Positions 9,109 through 16,875 of a DNA stretch of 64,000 bases are shown here, piece after piece; position 1 is the first letter of the stretch; every line of letters begins with the position of its first letter. The position numbers and the translations under genes are program-made. The notes under the pieces were generated by a model. The model did not search any database. It was not told where the DNA came from and saw only the letters and a list, made by a program, of their open reading frames with translations. The stretch is from contig NZ_PTQW01000016.1 in the NCBI RefSeq assembly GCF_004343725.1, forward strand, positions 29,409 through 93,408, read 5' to 3'. This DNA is from Treponema sp. J25. Its GTDB lineage: Bacteria > Spirochaetota > Spirochaetia > Treponematales > Breznakiellaceae.

Positions 9109-10001
9109 TAGTATTCCCCTATTCCTTCATGGCTCATTTGTATTTTAATAAATACTGCAGTAAGAAGAAAAATAATCAAAGTCATTATGGTAGAAACTGC
9201 AGCCCCATATCCTACATTAGCTTTTTCAAAAAAGTTCTGGTAAGCAAAATATGATGGTACTATGGTTGCGGTCCCTGGCCCCCCTCTTGTTAACACATAG
9301 ATTTGAGCAAACAATTTTAATGCATAGATTGTGGTAGTCAGCACAACCACAAGAATCTCTGGACGAATGATGTAGACTGAAATAAGAAAACGCCGAAACC
9401 ATCCTGCGCCATCTATTTGAGCAGCTTCGAGAATTTGAGGATCTATTCGCTGAAGGGCAGACATAAAAATAACCAAAGGATAACCTATTTGAAACCATAC
9501 CATTATTGCCATCACAGATGGTAAAGCAGTCGCAGGATCACCAAGCCAATTATGAGCAAAAGAACTAAGACCGATAGATTGTAATATTCTATTAAGAGCT
9601 CCATAATTAGGATTTAGAATCCATCCCCATACAATACCTGCAATAGCCACGGGTAATATTTGAGGAAGATATATTCCTCCTCGAATAAAAGAAACTGTTC
9701 GTTGCCCAAAATGAGGAATGCCATAATCGAAAAGGAAAACGGACAACAATAATCCAATAAAAGTAGGAAGTACCGTTACAGCAAAAATCATCAAAATATT
9801 ATTACGGAAAGAGGCCCAAAATACACTATCCTGAACAGCCCGAACATAATTAGCTATCCCAACCCATTGTGGAATTCCTACACCACTCCATTTAGTACAA
9901 CTAATATAAAGATTCATAGAAAAAGGTAAAAAAACTACTAGTAGTAGCAACATAAATCCCGGTACTAAGAAAATACCATAGCCCTTATCTTTTAATCGCA
10001 T
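9108..10001 (-). CDS. CUT1 sugar ABC transporter permease (MalF type)
   Basis: A 297-residue membrane permease with six predicted helices and an EAA loop (E-A-A-Q-I-D-G-A-G). It forms the transmembrane heterodimer with the product of the next gene, whose start codon overlaps this stop by one base. It lies 96 bases after the binding-protein gene, and that gap contains a GC-rich hairpin. Base composition is more AT-rich than the neighbouring GH31 gene. Confidence 0.92.
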   Translation of the reverse strand: MRLKDKGYGIFLVPGFMLLLLVVFLPFSMNLYISCTKWSGVGIPQWVGIANYVRAVQDSVFWASFRNNILMIFAVTVLPTFIGLLLSVFLFDYGIPHFGQRTVSFIRGGIYLPQILPVAIAGIVWGWILNPNYGALNRILQSIGLSSFAHNWLGDPATALPSVMAIMVWFQIGYPLVIFMSALQRIDPQILEAAQIDGAGWFRRFLISVYIIRPEILVVVLTTTIYALKLFAQIYVLTRGGPGTATIVPSYFAYQNFFEKANVGYGAAVSTIMTLIIFLLTAVFIKIQMSHEGIGEY

Positions 10002-10047
10002 ACGTCATTCTGTTCCTTTTAGTAGATACTGTTAAAAACCTTACCGA

Positions 10048-10065
10048 AGGCCCCTTAGGGGGCCT
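10048..10065 (-). terminator. Intercistronic hairpin between binding protein and permease genes
   Basis: A 7-bp stem AGGCCCC/GGGGCCT with a 4-base loop, extendable by GAA/TTC across a short bulge. It lies just downstream of the binding-protein gene on the reverse strand, with no immediate U-tract. Such hairpins usually stabilise or partly terminate the message so that binding protein exceeds permease. Confidence 0.5.
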
Positions 10066-10097
10066 CTTCAATTTAAAACAAGGGAATAATTATCTTT

Positions 10098-11381
10098 CTA
10101 CTGACTTTTATTTTCAGAATAAGCTTTTCCGATAGATTCTAAGAATTGTGCTACGTTTTTGGTACCACCCATTAATTCCTGTACATTCGCAACCAATGTG
10201 TCGTAGTAACCAGCCGCAGGCCAATCAGGGTAAAAAGCTAGACCATCGTTCTTCACTATTTTTTCAAAATTTTCTACCAGTTCTTTAATCTTTATATCTG
10301 TTATTTTCGAGACATCCGCATTTACAGGAATACCTCCGGCATTAGCTAATATAGTTTGTATTTCAGGAGAAAGGGTAATATCAATAAAATCATAAGCAAG
10401 ATCTTTATTTTTTGATTTAGCAGAAACGACCCAGATGTTTCCGCCAGAACCGGGATGAAGATTGTTACCAGGGAAGAGGAAAATTCCCCACTCAAAGTTT
10501 TTAATTTCATTCATGAAACGACCATACCACCAACTTCCAGAAATCATAAGAGGATAGGAGCCATTAGAAAAAGCTACCCCCATATCTTCTGCTTTCATGC
10601 TAATAGCTTCTTTTCCGATATAGCCTTTTTTTACCCATTCCACAAGACGATTGGCACCAAAGGTCATTTCTGGTCCTTTAAAATTAACATCACCTTTGTA
10701 CAGTTCATAGGCATTTACAAAATCTCTATTTGCTTTTGACAGCACTAATTCGTAAAACACCTGCTGGGCGGGGTATTCAGCACCAGCTACCACCAAAGGA
10801 GTGATTTTTGCTTTTACAAAAACATCCATTACTTTTTCAAATTCTTCCAGATTAGATGGTATTGAGAGATTATACTTTTTAAACAAATCTTTATTGTAAT
10901 AAACCATCACATATTCACCATAATTGGTGACCCCATACCATTTCTCACCACCCATAATCCCGCGATCGTCATATTTACAGGTAGTCTGTAAACTAGGGCT
11001 CAAAATGGTATCCCATCCTCGTTTTTTTGCTTCCTCAGTAAGGTCTGCCAATAATCCCTGCTTTGAGAGAAGCCCCGCGGATGCATTTCCTTTATTATAT
11101 TCCATTATGTCGGGGGCATCCTCAGAATTTAAAACCATCTGGGCCGTTTGCCGAATTTGTTCAAATCCCTTATTTTCATATATCACATTTACATCCGGAT
11201 GTTTTTCTTTAAATTTTTCCATTGCTACTTTCCATGCCGAACCCATTGCCCCATTTTCCGATTCATAGTGCCAAATCTTAAAGGTTCTACCTACTTCCTT
11301 TTTAGGGGCACAACCTAACATTCCGAGCATGCTTAAAACAAGTAAAATAAAACCAAGATTTAACAAGCCCGACCTTTTCAT
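10098..11381 (-). CDS. CUT1 sugar-binding lipoprotein
   Basis: Extracellular solute-binding protein (family 1, maltose-binding type) of about 427 residues, lipid-anchored through Cys24 (lipobox L-G-M-L-G-C). The start is set at ATG 11381, because the seven extra codons upstream (M-I-K-G-G-I-G) are the ribosome binding site AGGGAGGT itself. It captures oligosaccharides for the two permeases downstream. It follows the lacI-type gene by about 100 bases with a 21-bp palindrome in between. The substrate is inferred, not shown, from linkage to alpha-xylosidase. Confidence 0.92.
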   Translation of the reverse strand: MKRSGLLNLGFILLVLSMLGMLGCAPKKEVGRTFKIWHYESENGAMGSAWKVAMEKFKEKHPDVNVIYENKGFEQIRQTAQMVLNSEDAPDIMEYNKGNASAGLLSKQGLLADLTEEAKKRGWDTILSPSLQTTCKYDDRGIMGGEKWYGVTNYGEYVMVYYNKDLFKKYNLSIPSNLEEFEKVMDVFVKAKITPLVVAGAEYPAQQVFYELVLSKANRDFVNAYELYKGDVNFKGPEMTFGANRLVEWVKKGYIGKEAISMKAEDMGVAFSNGSYPLMISGSWWYGRFMNEIKNFEWGIFLFPGNNLHPGSGGNIWVVSAKSKNKDLAYDFIDITLSPEIQTILANAGGIPVNADVSKITDIKIKELVENFEKIVKNDGLAFYPDWPAAGYYDTLVANVQELMGGTKNVAQFLESIGKAYSENKSQ

Positions 11382-11411
11382 ACCTATACCTCCCTTTATC
11401 AAAACATAATC

Positions 11412-11432
11412 CTGATTTACTAAGTAAATCAG
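11412..11432. promoter_or_regulatory. 21-bp perfect palindrome upstream of the binding-protein gene
   Basis: Two 10-bp arms (CTGATTTACT and AGTAAATCAG) around a single central base, 31 bases before the binding-protein start codon. The one-base centre and lack of a U-tract argue for a protein-binding operator rather than a terminator. The sequence differs from the operator in front of the lacI-type gene, so a different regulator may bind. Confidence 0.5.
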
Positions 11433-11481
11433 TTGTTCTAAATGGGACTAATAAACAGCCCCATCTTTTCCCAATTAATAT

Positions 11482-12558
11482 TTAGCAGCTATCTTTATCC
11501 GCTCTTCTCCCTGTAGATCCCCTCTCTATGAGGGGGCAGCGAAGGGTGTTATGAAGGGGGCCTCCTTGTTTTCCTTCAATCTGACAAATGAGCTGTTGGA
11601 CTGCCTGGGATGCCAGCACCTGAGCGGGAAATTCCAGGGTAGTAACCGGCGGATAGAGCATTTCTGCGGCTCGCTCTGAACTTACCATACTCAACACCGA
11701 CACATCCTCGGGGATCCGTTTTTTTTCTTCATACAGGGCTCGATACACCCCTGGCAGGGCTCGATCATTCATGACAATAAGGGCATGTATCTCCGGTTCC
11801 TGTTGGATAATATGCCGGGTAATTTCATAACCCGCCTCATTGGTTGCCTCACAAAAGTAATGTTCCAGCTTTTCAAAAGCGTACAAGCGCCGGGCCCGTT
11901 CCAGTGCTTCAAAGGAACGAACTACCGGGCCATACCCATTTTCGTACACCGCCCGGGATTGATTAATAAAGGCAACATCCCGATGCCCCAGCTCTAGGAA
12001 ATACTCCAGGGCCGTATGAAGGGTTCCTTCAAAATCTATATCCACCCAGTTAAGTGATGGCTCAGAAGAAAAGCGTTCCGCGGACTTATCCGGTGTTGTA
12101 TCTCCTATGGTCTCGCAGCGGCCAATCAGTACAAAAGGAATCTTCGTAGTGCTTAACAACTGAACCCGAGGATCATAGGTATGAACTTCCATAAGGATAA
12201 GCCCATCTACAAGGCTTGTATGAATAAACTCTTGCAGACTACTGAGATCGTCATATTCGTCGGTGAGTAGCAGGGTATGGTAACCGGCTCGAAGGGCTTC
12301 CCGGGAAACGTGGCTTGTAAAATCAATTTCCGTCTCTCCCAGCCCCCGCCGTGTGGGAGGAATCAAAAGGGCAAGAAGGTGGCTCTGCTTACTTGCCAGA
12401 GCCCGGGCATGAGGATGGGGACGGTATCCCAGTTTTTCCATCGCCTCTTGAACCCGGGCTTTCGTGGCCGCCGAAATAGGGCGACTTCCGCTTAATACAT
12501 AGGAGACGGTGCTCACCGAAACACCCGCCGCTTCTGCCACATCCTGAATCGTCGCCAT
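11482..12558 (-). CDS. LacI-family transcriptional repressor
   Basis: A 358-residue regulator. The N-terminal LacI helix-turn-helix (I-Q-D-V-A-E-A-A-G-V-S-V-S-T-V-S-Y-V-L) and hinge helix (P-H-A-R-A-L-A) are complete, followed by the sugar-binding core. It probably represses the alpha-xylosidase transporter operon downstream and its own gene. A perfect inverted-repeat operator and a promoter lie directly upstream. It is unlike the two LacI-domain hybrids in the window, which lack the DNA-binding part. The ligand is unknown. Confidence 0.94.
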   Translation of the reverse strand: MATIQDVAEAAGVSVSTVSYVLSGSRPISAATKARVQEAMEKLGYRPHPHARALASKQSHLLALLIPPTRRGLGETEIDFTSHVSREALRAGYHTLLLTDEYDDLSSLQEFIHTSLVDGLILMEVHTYDPRVQLLSTTKIPFVLIGRCETIGDTTPDKSAERFSSEPSLNWVDIDFEGTLHTALEYFLELGHRDVAFINQSRAVYENGYGPVVRSFEALERARRLYAFEKLEHYFCEATNEAGYEITRHIIQQEPEIHALIVMNDRALPGVYRALYEEKKRIPEDVSVLSMVSSERAAEMLYPPVTTLEFPAQVLASQAVQQLICQIEGKQGGPLHNTLRCPLIERGSTGRRADKDSC

Positions 12559-12595
12559 AGCTCCATCCTACCCAATAGTACTACCCTTCTTAGTT

Positions 12596-12624
12596 ATCGA
12601 AACGATTCATCGAATCGTTTCGAT
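12596..12624. promoter_or_regulatory. 29-bp LacI-type operator
   Basis: A perfect inverted repeat: 13-bp arm ATCGAAACGATTC, 3-base spacer, matching arm. Each arm itself contains an imperfect GAA-N4-TTC palindrome, so two dimers could bind. It sits 38-66 bases before the lacI-type start, just downstream of a -10 box, where a bound repressor would block transcription. Confidence 0.75.
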
Positions 12625-12638
12625 TCTATATACAAAAG

Positions 12639-12665
12639 AGTATACCCTCTTTTGAAATCTGTCAA
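12639..12665 (-). promoter_or_regulatory. Promoter of the lacI-type gene
   Basis: On the reverse strand, -35 TTGACA (12665-12660) and -10 TATACT (12644-12639) with a short 15-base spacer. The -10 lies within an AAAAGAG/CTCTTTT inverted repeat (12634-12653). The operator overlaps the expected transcription start, consistent with autorepression. Confidence 0.5.
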
Positions 12666-12745
12666 GTAAAAATTTTTATCATCTTGTGTATCGAAAAGCT
12701 GTTGAAAAGAGAACTGTTTAAAGACCTAACAATAAGGATACTCCC

Positions 12746-12779
12746 CCAGGCCATCTTCTCTATAGAAAAGATGGCCTGG
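12746..12779. terminator. 12-bp hairpin between two reverse-strand genes
   Basis: Perfect arms CCAGGCCATCTT (12746-12757) and AAGATGGCCTGG (12768-12779) with a 10-base loop. It sits 17 bases beyond the stop of the small exported protein gene at 12796. It lacks a U-tract in either direction, so it is a terminator-like or message-stabilising element. Confidence 0.5.
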
Positions 12780-12795
12780 AATTAAAGTGGCCCTA

Positions 12796-13272
12796 TTACT
12801 TCTTACCTGAAACGCTTTGGGTTTGTGTTGCTGTGGCGGTATTCATCTGAGTTTGTGTCCTGGTCTGGGTCTGCTCACCGGTTCCATCCTTAAGCTGAAG
12901 GAGAAGTCGTTCCTGGTCCTGTGCCGTAAGCCGTACTGCATCCTGGACCTGTTCCTGTTTTCCATTAATCTCACAGGTGCGGGCATATAACCTCGTTTGA
13001 ATCTGGGCCGTCGTATCCCCCGGCACCAAAACCCCGTGGAACCGGATGCGGGCTTGTTCCCGAATCTGAAGACGGGCGATTTCCTTTAACGGAAGGATTA
13101 CCTCAACTATTTCCCCATTCGAGGATTGCAACGAGATTCTTGCTTCCGTTTGCAAAGGAGTAATCTGCAGTATCGTTCCTTCGAGGGTGCTTAATTTTTC
13201 CTGATTGCCATTCGCCCACAGCGTCCCCATGCTAAGGGTCACTACCAGCGCTATCAAACCGAACCGTTTCAT
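12796..13272 (-). CDS. Exported protein of unknown function with Gln/Thr-rich tail
   Basis: A 158-residue protein with a cleavable signal peptide (M-K-R-F-G-L then a hydrophobic core ending W-A-N-G). A region of alternating hydrophobic residues (about 30-95) suggests a small beta-rich fold. The C-terminal 30 residues are made of Q-T repeats. No family is recognised. The start is supported by SD AGGAGG. It is divergent from the ECF sigma operon, sharing a 177-base upstream region, so it may be a target or partner of that system. Confidence 0.75.
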   Translation of the reverse strand: MKRFGLIALVVTLSMGTLWANGNQEKLSTLEGTILQITPLQTEARISLQSSNGEIVEVILPLKEIARLQIREQARIRFHGVLVPGDTTAQIQTRLYARTCEINGKQEQVQDAVRLTAQDQERLLLQLKDGTGEQTQTRTQTQMNTATATQTQSVSGKK

Positions 13273-13449
13273 ACGAACCTCCTGAGTAGGTATTTCAGAA
13301 TTCGCATATCCCTTTTGGGATGCTTTTCACTCTTATATACCCACCCCAGGAGATATCGGTTGCATAAAATCTTGATTTTCTTGCGGTTTTATACAATTCA
13401 CCTTTCTATACCTGAAAACAGGCCTCACAATATGCTATAGTAATATTCT

Positions 13450-14034
13450 GTGAATTATTCAGATACGGCTACGGAAGATGCTATCCTTCTTGCGGTTCAA
13501 CATGTACTTGCCGGCGACAAAGAGGCATTCCGCAAAATTGTAGAGACATACAAAGATTCGTTGTATAGATATTGCCTTACCAGGATAGGGAATGAAGAAC
13601 GGGCAAAAGATTTGGTTCAAGAAATATTTATCCGGGCATACCGTTCCCTTCCCACTTTTAAATTAGGGAGACAATTCGGTCCCTGGATCTTCACCATCGC
13701 ATCTAATGTATTACGCTCTTCGTGGCGTCGCACCACCCGAGAACAAGCCATGACAAGTCATTTGTTTTATCCCGAGGATCCTGAACAGGAGAATCCTGAA
13801 AATAATATGCTCCAGCGAGAAACCCAACGGGAAGTAGTACGGGCGCTTCGAAATCTTCCCCACGAACTGTACGAAGTCCTCTATCTCTATTATTTTGAAG
13901 GCCTTTCGGTAAGCGAAATTGCAAAAACCCTGGAACTGGAGGAAGAGAATATAAAATCCCGTCTTTTTAGGGGACGTAAAAAATTAAGAAAAATATTGCA
14001 ACCAGAAACTCCTAAGAAAGGTATAATAGGATGA
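13450..14034 (+). CDS. ECF-type RNA polymerase sigma factor
   Basis: A 194-residue extracytoplasmic-function sigma factor. Region 2 (about 25-95) has the D-x-V-Q-E-I-F-I-R-A-Y core and W-I-F-T-I-A-S-N. Region 4 (about 125-185) has the Y-Y-F-E-G-L-S-V-S-E-I-A helix-turn-helix. The start is GTG at 13450, because an in-frame stop precedes it and no ATG is in frame nearby. No SD is visible, so translation may be weak or leaderless. It overlaps the anti-sigma gene by 4 bases. Target genes are unknown, but the exported proteins downstream in the same unit are obvious candidates through autoregulation. Confidence 0.93.
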   Translation: MNYSDTATEDAILLAVQHVLAGDKEAFRKIVETYKDSLYRYCLTRIGNEERAKDLVQEIFIRAYRSLPTFKLGRQFGPWIFTIASNVLRSSWRRTTREQAMTSHLFYPEDPEQENPENNMLQRETQREVVRALRNLPHELYEVLYLYYFEGLSVSEIAKTLELEEENIKSRLFRGRKKLRKILQPETPKKGIIG

Positions 14035-14675
14035 TGAATTGTGTTCAGATAGCGACCCTGGTGAGAAGGTGGGAACAAAACGAGACGATTTCGCCCCTCG
14101 AGGTGGAAGCAGTAAAAGAGCATCTTTCCCGGTGTTCTTCCTGCGCGCAGCGGTATGCATCTCTCATTCAACTTTTCGAGCGGGATGCCGGGATCATTCC
14201 AAAGATTTCTTCTCTTTCCCGGGAGGTTCCACCGCTTGATACCAATCATATCATGGCACACATTGAAGAACGATCTTTCAAAACATTTACGCAGAGAGGA
14301 AAACAGAGACATCTTCGAAGATTCAGCCACTTCATTCCGTGGGTTGCAGCCGCGGCACTCCTCCTGGTGGTACCATTGGGCTATATGTTGTATACAAACA
14401 AGGACTCTGACATGGTAACCGTCCGCTTTGTTTTAGAAGCTCCTGAAGCCACCACGGTGATAGTGTCGGGGAACTTTAACCAGTGGTCAAACGTAGATAT
14501 TCCCCTGCATCCAGAGGGAGATGGAAAAACCTGGTCCACCACTATTCGACTAAAGCGTTCTTTTGAATATCGATACAATTTTGTCATCGACAATAAGATC
14601 TGGATACCGGATCCTAATGCGGCAGTATCAATCGACGATGATTTCGGCGGCAAAGTATCCTTATTGGATTTATAG
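14031..14675 (+). CDS. Membrane anti-sigma factor with external CBM48 glycogen-binding domain
   Basis: A 214-residue single-pass protein. The N-terminal zinc anti-sigma domain has Cys4 and the H-x3-C-x2-C motif (His31, Cys35, Cys38). One membrane helix spans about 102-121. The outer part (about 128-214) is a CBM48/AMPK-type glycogen-binding domain with V-S-G-N-F-N-Q-W-S, a Y-R-Y-x-F-V-I-D strand and W-I-P-D-P-N. The zinc domain should hold the ECF sigma factor, whose gene overlaps by 4 bases, at the membrane. The carbohydrate module could sense a periplasmic or envelope glycan. Anti-sigma factors commonly carry diverse outer domains; this combination is not one I recognise as characterised. 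Confidence 0.88.
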   Translation: MMNCVQIATLVRRWEQNETISPLEVEAVKEHLSRCSSCAQRYASLIQLFERDAGIIPKISSLSREVPPLDTNHIMAHIEERSFKTFTQRGKQRHLRRFSHFIPWVAAAALLLVVPLGYMLYTNKDSDMVTVRFVLEAPEATTVIVSGNFNQWSNVDIPLHPEGDGKTWSTTIRLKRSFEYRYNFVIDNKIWIPDPNAAVSIDDDFGGKVSLLDL

Positions 14676-14696
14676 ATTCATGAATAGGAGGGCTGT

Positions 14697-15116
14697 ATGA
14701 AACACCTAAGACTTCTTATGGTTATCGGATGTATATTTCTTACCTGGACGCCGGGATTTGCTCAAAAAGCAGAAAATCAATCTTTTTATGCCGAACAAAT
14801 ACTTCAGGATTTAGAGAAAGCGTTCCCCTCTCTACGGGAGAATGAAACGCTAAAAGAAGACATGGGTCGGCAAATTACTCTGCAATTACTAGAGGGACAC
14901 ACCTATCAGGAAACGCTTGCCCGGTTTAAACAAATAGTCTCTTATCAGTTTGACAAAAAGTCAGAACAAAACGAGAGAGAACAACAACACCGAAGGGAAG
15001 CTCTTCGTAACCTACAAAGATTACAGATTGAGCAGGATATTCTTGGTACTTCATTAGTCAAGGGATGGATGCATCTGCATCTTCCTGGCTCCTCTTCTCG
15101 ACGAAACAAAAGATAA
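14697..15116 (+). CDS. Small exported protein of unknown function, sigma operon
   Basis: A 139-residue protein with a signal peptide (M-K-H-L-R, hydrophobic core, F-A-Q cleavage). The mature part is highly charged and mostly helical, with a coiled-coil-like stretch rich in Glu, Gln and Arg (about 85-120). No family is recognised. The SD (GGAGGG) is good, and it follows the anti-sigma gene by 21 bases and precedes the next by 7, placing it in the sigma operon. Confidence 0.8.
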   Translation: MKHLRLLMVIGCIFLTWTPGFAQKAENQSFYAEQILQDLEKAFPSLRENETLKEDMGRQITLQLLEGHTYQETLARFKQIVSYQFDKKSEQNEREQQHRREALRNLQRLQIEQDILGTSLVKGWMHLHLPGSSSRRNKR

Positions 15117-15123
15117 ACGATTA

Positions 15124-15825
15124 ATGAAATCGATGAAGAAACGTCTTTTTATTTTGTTTGTCTTTTTTCTTCCTTTCACGTCCTCTGCATGGGCAGAATA
15201 TGGTCCGCGTAATTGGTTACACAGTAGTACGGGCGCTTTGTATCAGGAGGTAGCCTCCGAGTTAGAGGTAATCATCAACGAAGCAGAGCGTCAGCAAATT
15301 CCCGGAGACTTATTGGTAGATAAATTAAAGGAAGGGGCGGCAAAGCGCGTTACAGGGACCCAGTTGGTCCAAGCATTGCGAACTGAGGTGGACCGCCTAA
15401 TTACAGCCACAACCCTATTAAAAAAACCAGGCCGTAGGGTCTCTGGGGACAGGCAGTCCCTGTTACGAACCACTTCGTTGCTTTTACAAGGGGGTATTCC
15501 CGTGGATACCATTGATGCGGTCCTTGAATATGCAAGTTTAATAGACAAATCTTCTAATCGGGCTATCAATGCCCTCTCCACAGCCCTGAGAGTTATTGCG
15601 ATAGCCCAAGCGCCGGCAGACCTTTTACGGCCCCTTTCGGAATGCCTTGTGCGGAGCACCCTTCAGGATCCACAATTTTCGCAGTTACAATCCTTTACGG
15701 TCCGAGCAAGGGGGAAACAAATTCAGGGAGAGCCCCTTATAAAATTGATTATCGGGAGCCTTGATAGTGGAAACGGCCTTGCATATCTAGACCGCGAGAT
15801 AGAAAGAAGGAGTCAACGCCCATGA
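15124..15825 (+). CDS. Exported protein of unknown function, sigma operon
   Basis: A 233-residue protein with a signal peptide ending A-W-A-E. The mature part appears wholly alpha-helical with repeated amphipathic segments, and no family is recognised. There is no SD before ATG 15124 (a second ATG is at 15133), so translation probably depends on the upstream gene 7 bases away. The stop overlaps the next start by 4 bases (ATGA). Confidence 0.8.
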   Translation: MKSMKKRLFILFVFFLPFTSSAWAEYGPRNWLHSSTGALYQEVASELEVIINEAERQQIPGDLLVDKLKEGAAKRVTGTQLVQALRTEVDRLITATTLLKKPGRRVSGDRQSLLRTTSLLLQGGIPVDTIDAVLEYASLIDKSSNRAINALSTALRVIAIAQAPADLLRPLSECLVRSTLQDPQFSQLQSFTVRARGKQIQGEPLIKLIIGSLDSGNGLAYLDREIERRSQRP

Positions 15826-16739
15826 GAAAGTATCCTTCCTCTGCAAAGGGATTCTACTTTTTATTCATGTGTATGCTCGCCCAGACCGTAATGGCCGAAC
15901 TTGTCATAAAACCCTCTGTAGGATATGGTTCGCCCGCTGAAGATATACAGGTGGGACCTTTATATACGGGACAGGTAGGTTTTTCTCACGATACCCTCCT
16001 GGGAGATAATAGGCTTCTTTCTCTTTTTAGTTCTGCCGATACCGCATGGTGGCAGTCTTTGCATGAGTATCAAGCCACAGTTCAAGGCGGGGCTGAACTC
16101 TCTTTGGGAATAGGGCGCTGGATATACCTTGTGGGTATGCAGGGAGTCTTTCAGGAAGACAGAACAACAAACACGGCACCAACAGGAAGTATAACAGCTC
16201 GCTTGGTAGGTATTCATAACAGCACCGATTATAGCCTTCAGCTTGAGGGGGAAGCCAGTGTTGTCTTTGGCCAAACCTACGATACCGTATATACCGGCAC
16301 AGTTTCCGCTTCCTTTTTGCAGGGAGAATTGGTAATCAAACCATCTGTACTCATCTCAGCCTCATTTTCACACTACACTCCTGTATCATGGTCCGTGGGA
16401 CCAAAAATCGGTTTTTCCTGGTACCCCCCCTTCCCGATAAATCTGGGTATTTTTTGTCTTTACCAGCACGATATCATGGATACAGACGCTTCCTGGCAAA
16501 TCGCAGTGGACCTGGCGGTACAACCGCTTTCCTGGCTGGGATTCAATCTTTCCCACGGGGCAGAGTGGACGGAGATGAACTATAACGGTACGGCAAAGGG
16601 GGAACTGCGTTTCAGTCTGGCCTCATCCCCCTGGTATACCAGTGGATATTTTATTGGAACTGACCTGGAATATGTAGTGGAGCCCTTTGATCTCACCCAA
16701 TGGAAGATTACCACTGGCATAAGCTTTCAGATATTCTAG
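15822..16739 (+). CDS. Predicted outer-membrane beta-barrel protein, sigma operon
   Basis: A 305-residue protein with a signal peptide (hydrophobic core ending V-M-A-E) and a mature part of alternating polar and aromatic beta-strand segments. It ends in an aromatic residue (I-S-F-Q-I-F), the typical barrel-assembly signal. It is the last gene of the sigma operon, with 4-base translational coupling to the previous gene. No named family is recognised. The barrel call is inferred from strand pattern and C-terminus. Confidence 0.78.
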   Translation: MRKYPSSAKGFYFLFMCMLAQTVMAELVIKPSVGYGSPAEDIQVGPLYTGQVGFSHDTLLGDNRLLSLFSSADTAWWQSLHEYQATVQGGAELSLGIGRWIYLVGMQGVFQEDRTTNTAPTGSITARLVGIHNSTDYSLQLEGEASVVFGQTYDTVYTGTVSASFLQGELVIKPSVLISASFSHYTPVSWSVGPKIGFSWYPPFPINLGIFCLYQHDIMDTDASWQIAVDLAVQPLSWLGFNLSHGAEWTEMNYNGTAKGELRFSLASSPWYTSGYFIGTDLEYVVEPFDLTQWKITTGISFQIF

Positions 16740-16818
16740 AAATGCATCGAATATACCAAACCCGCTATTCCGCGCCCCGGAATTCCTAAAAAGATCCTAT
16801 CGGAGGTTTCCCAGCCAG

Positions 16819-16875
16819 ATGAGTAACCATGCAAGCTGGCCAGCTAGCCAAAACAAGTGTATATTTATTGTATGA
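16819..16875 (+). CDS. Possible 18-residue leader peptide
   Basis: A short frame with GGAGG about 12 bases upstream. Its stop codon TGA overlaps the ATG of the LacI-GGDEF gene (ATGA at 16872-16875). Because that gene has no SD of its own, reading through this leader could couple its translation. The leader contains a perfect 12-bp palindrome (16834-16845). No homologue is known, so this is tentative. Confidence 0.25.
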   Translation: MSNHASWPASQNKCIFIV

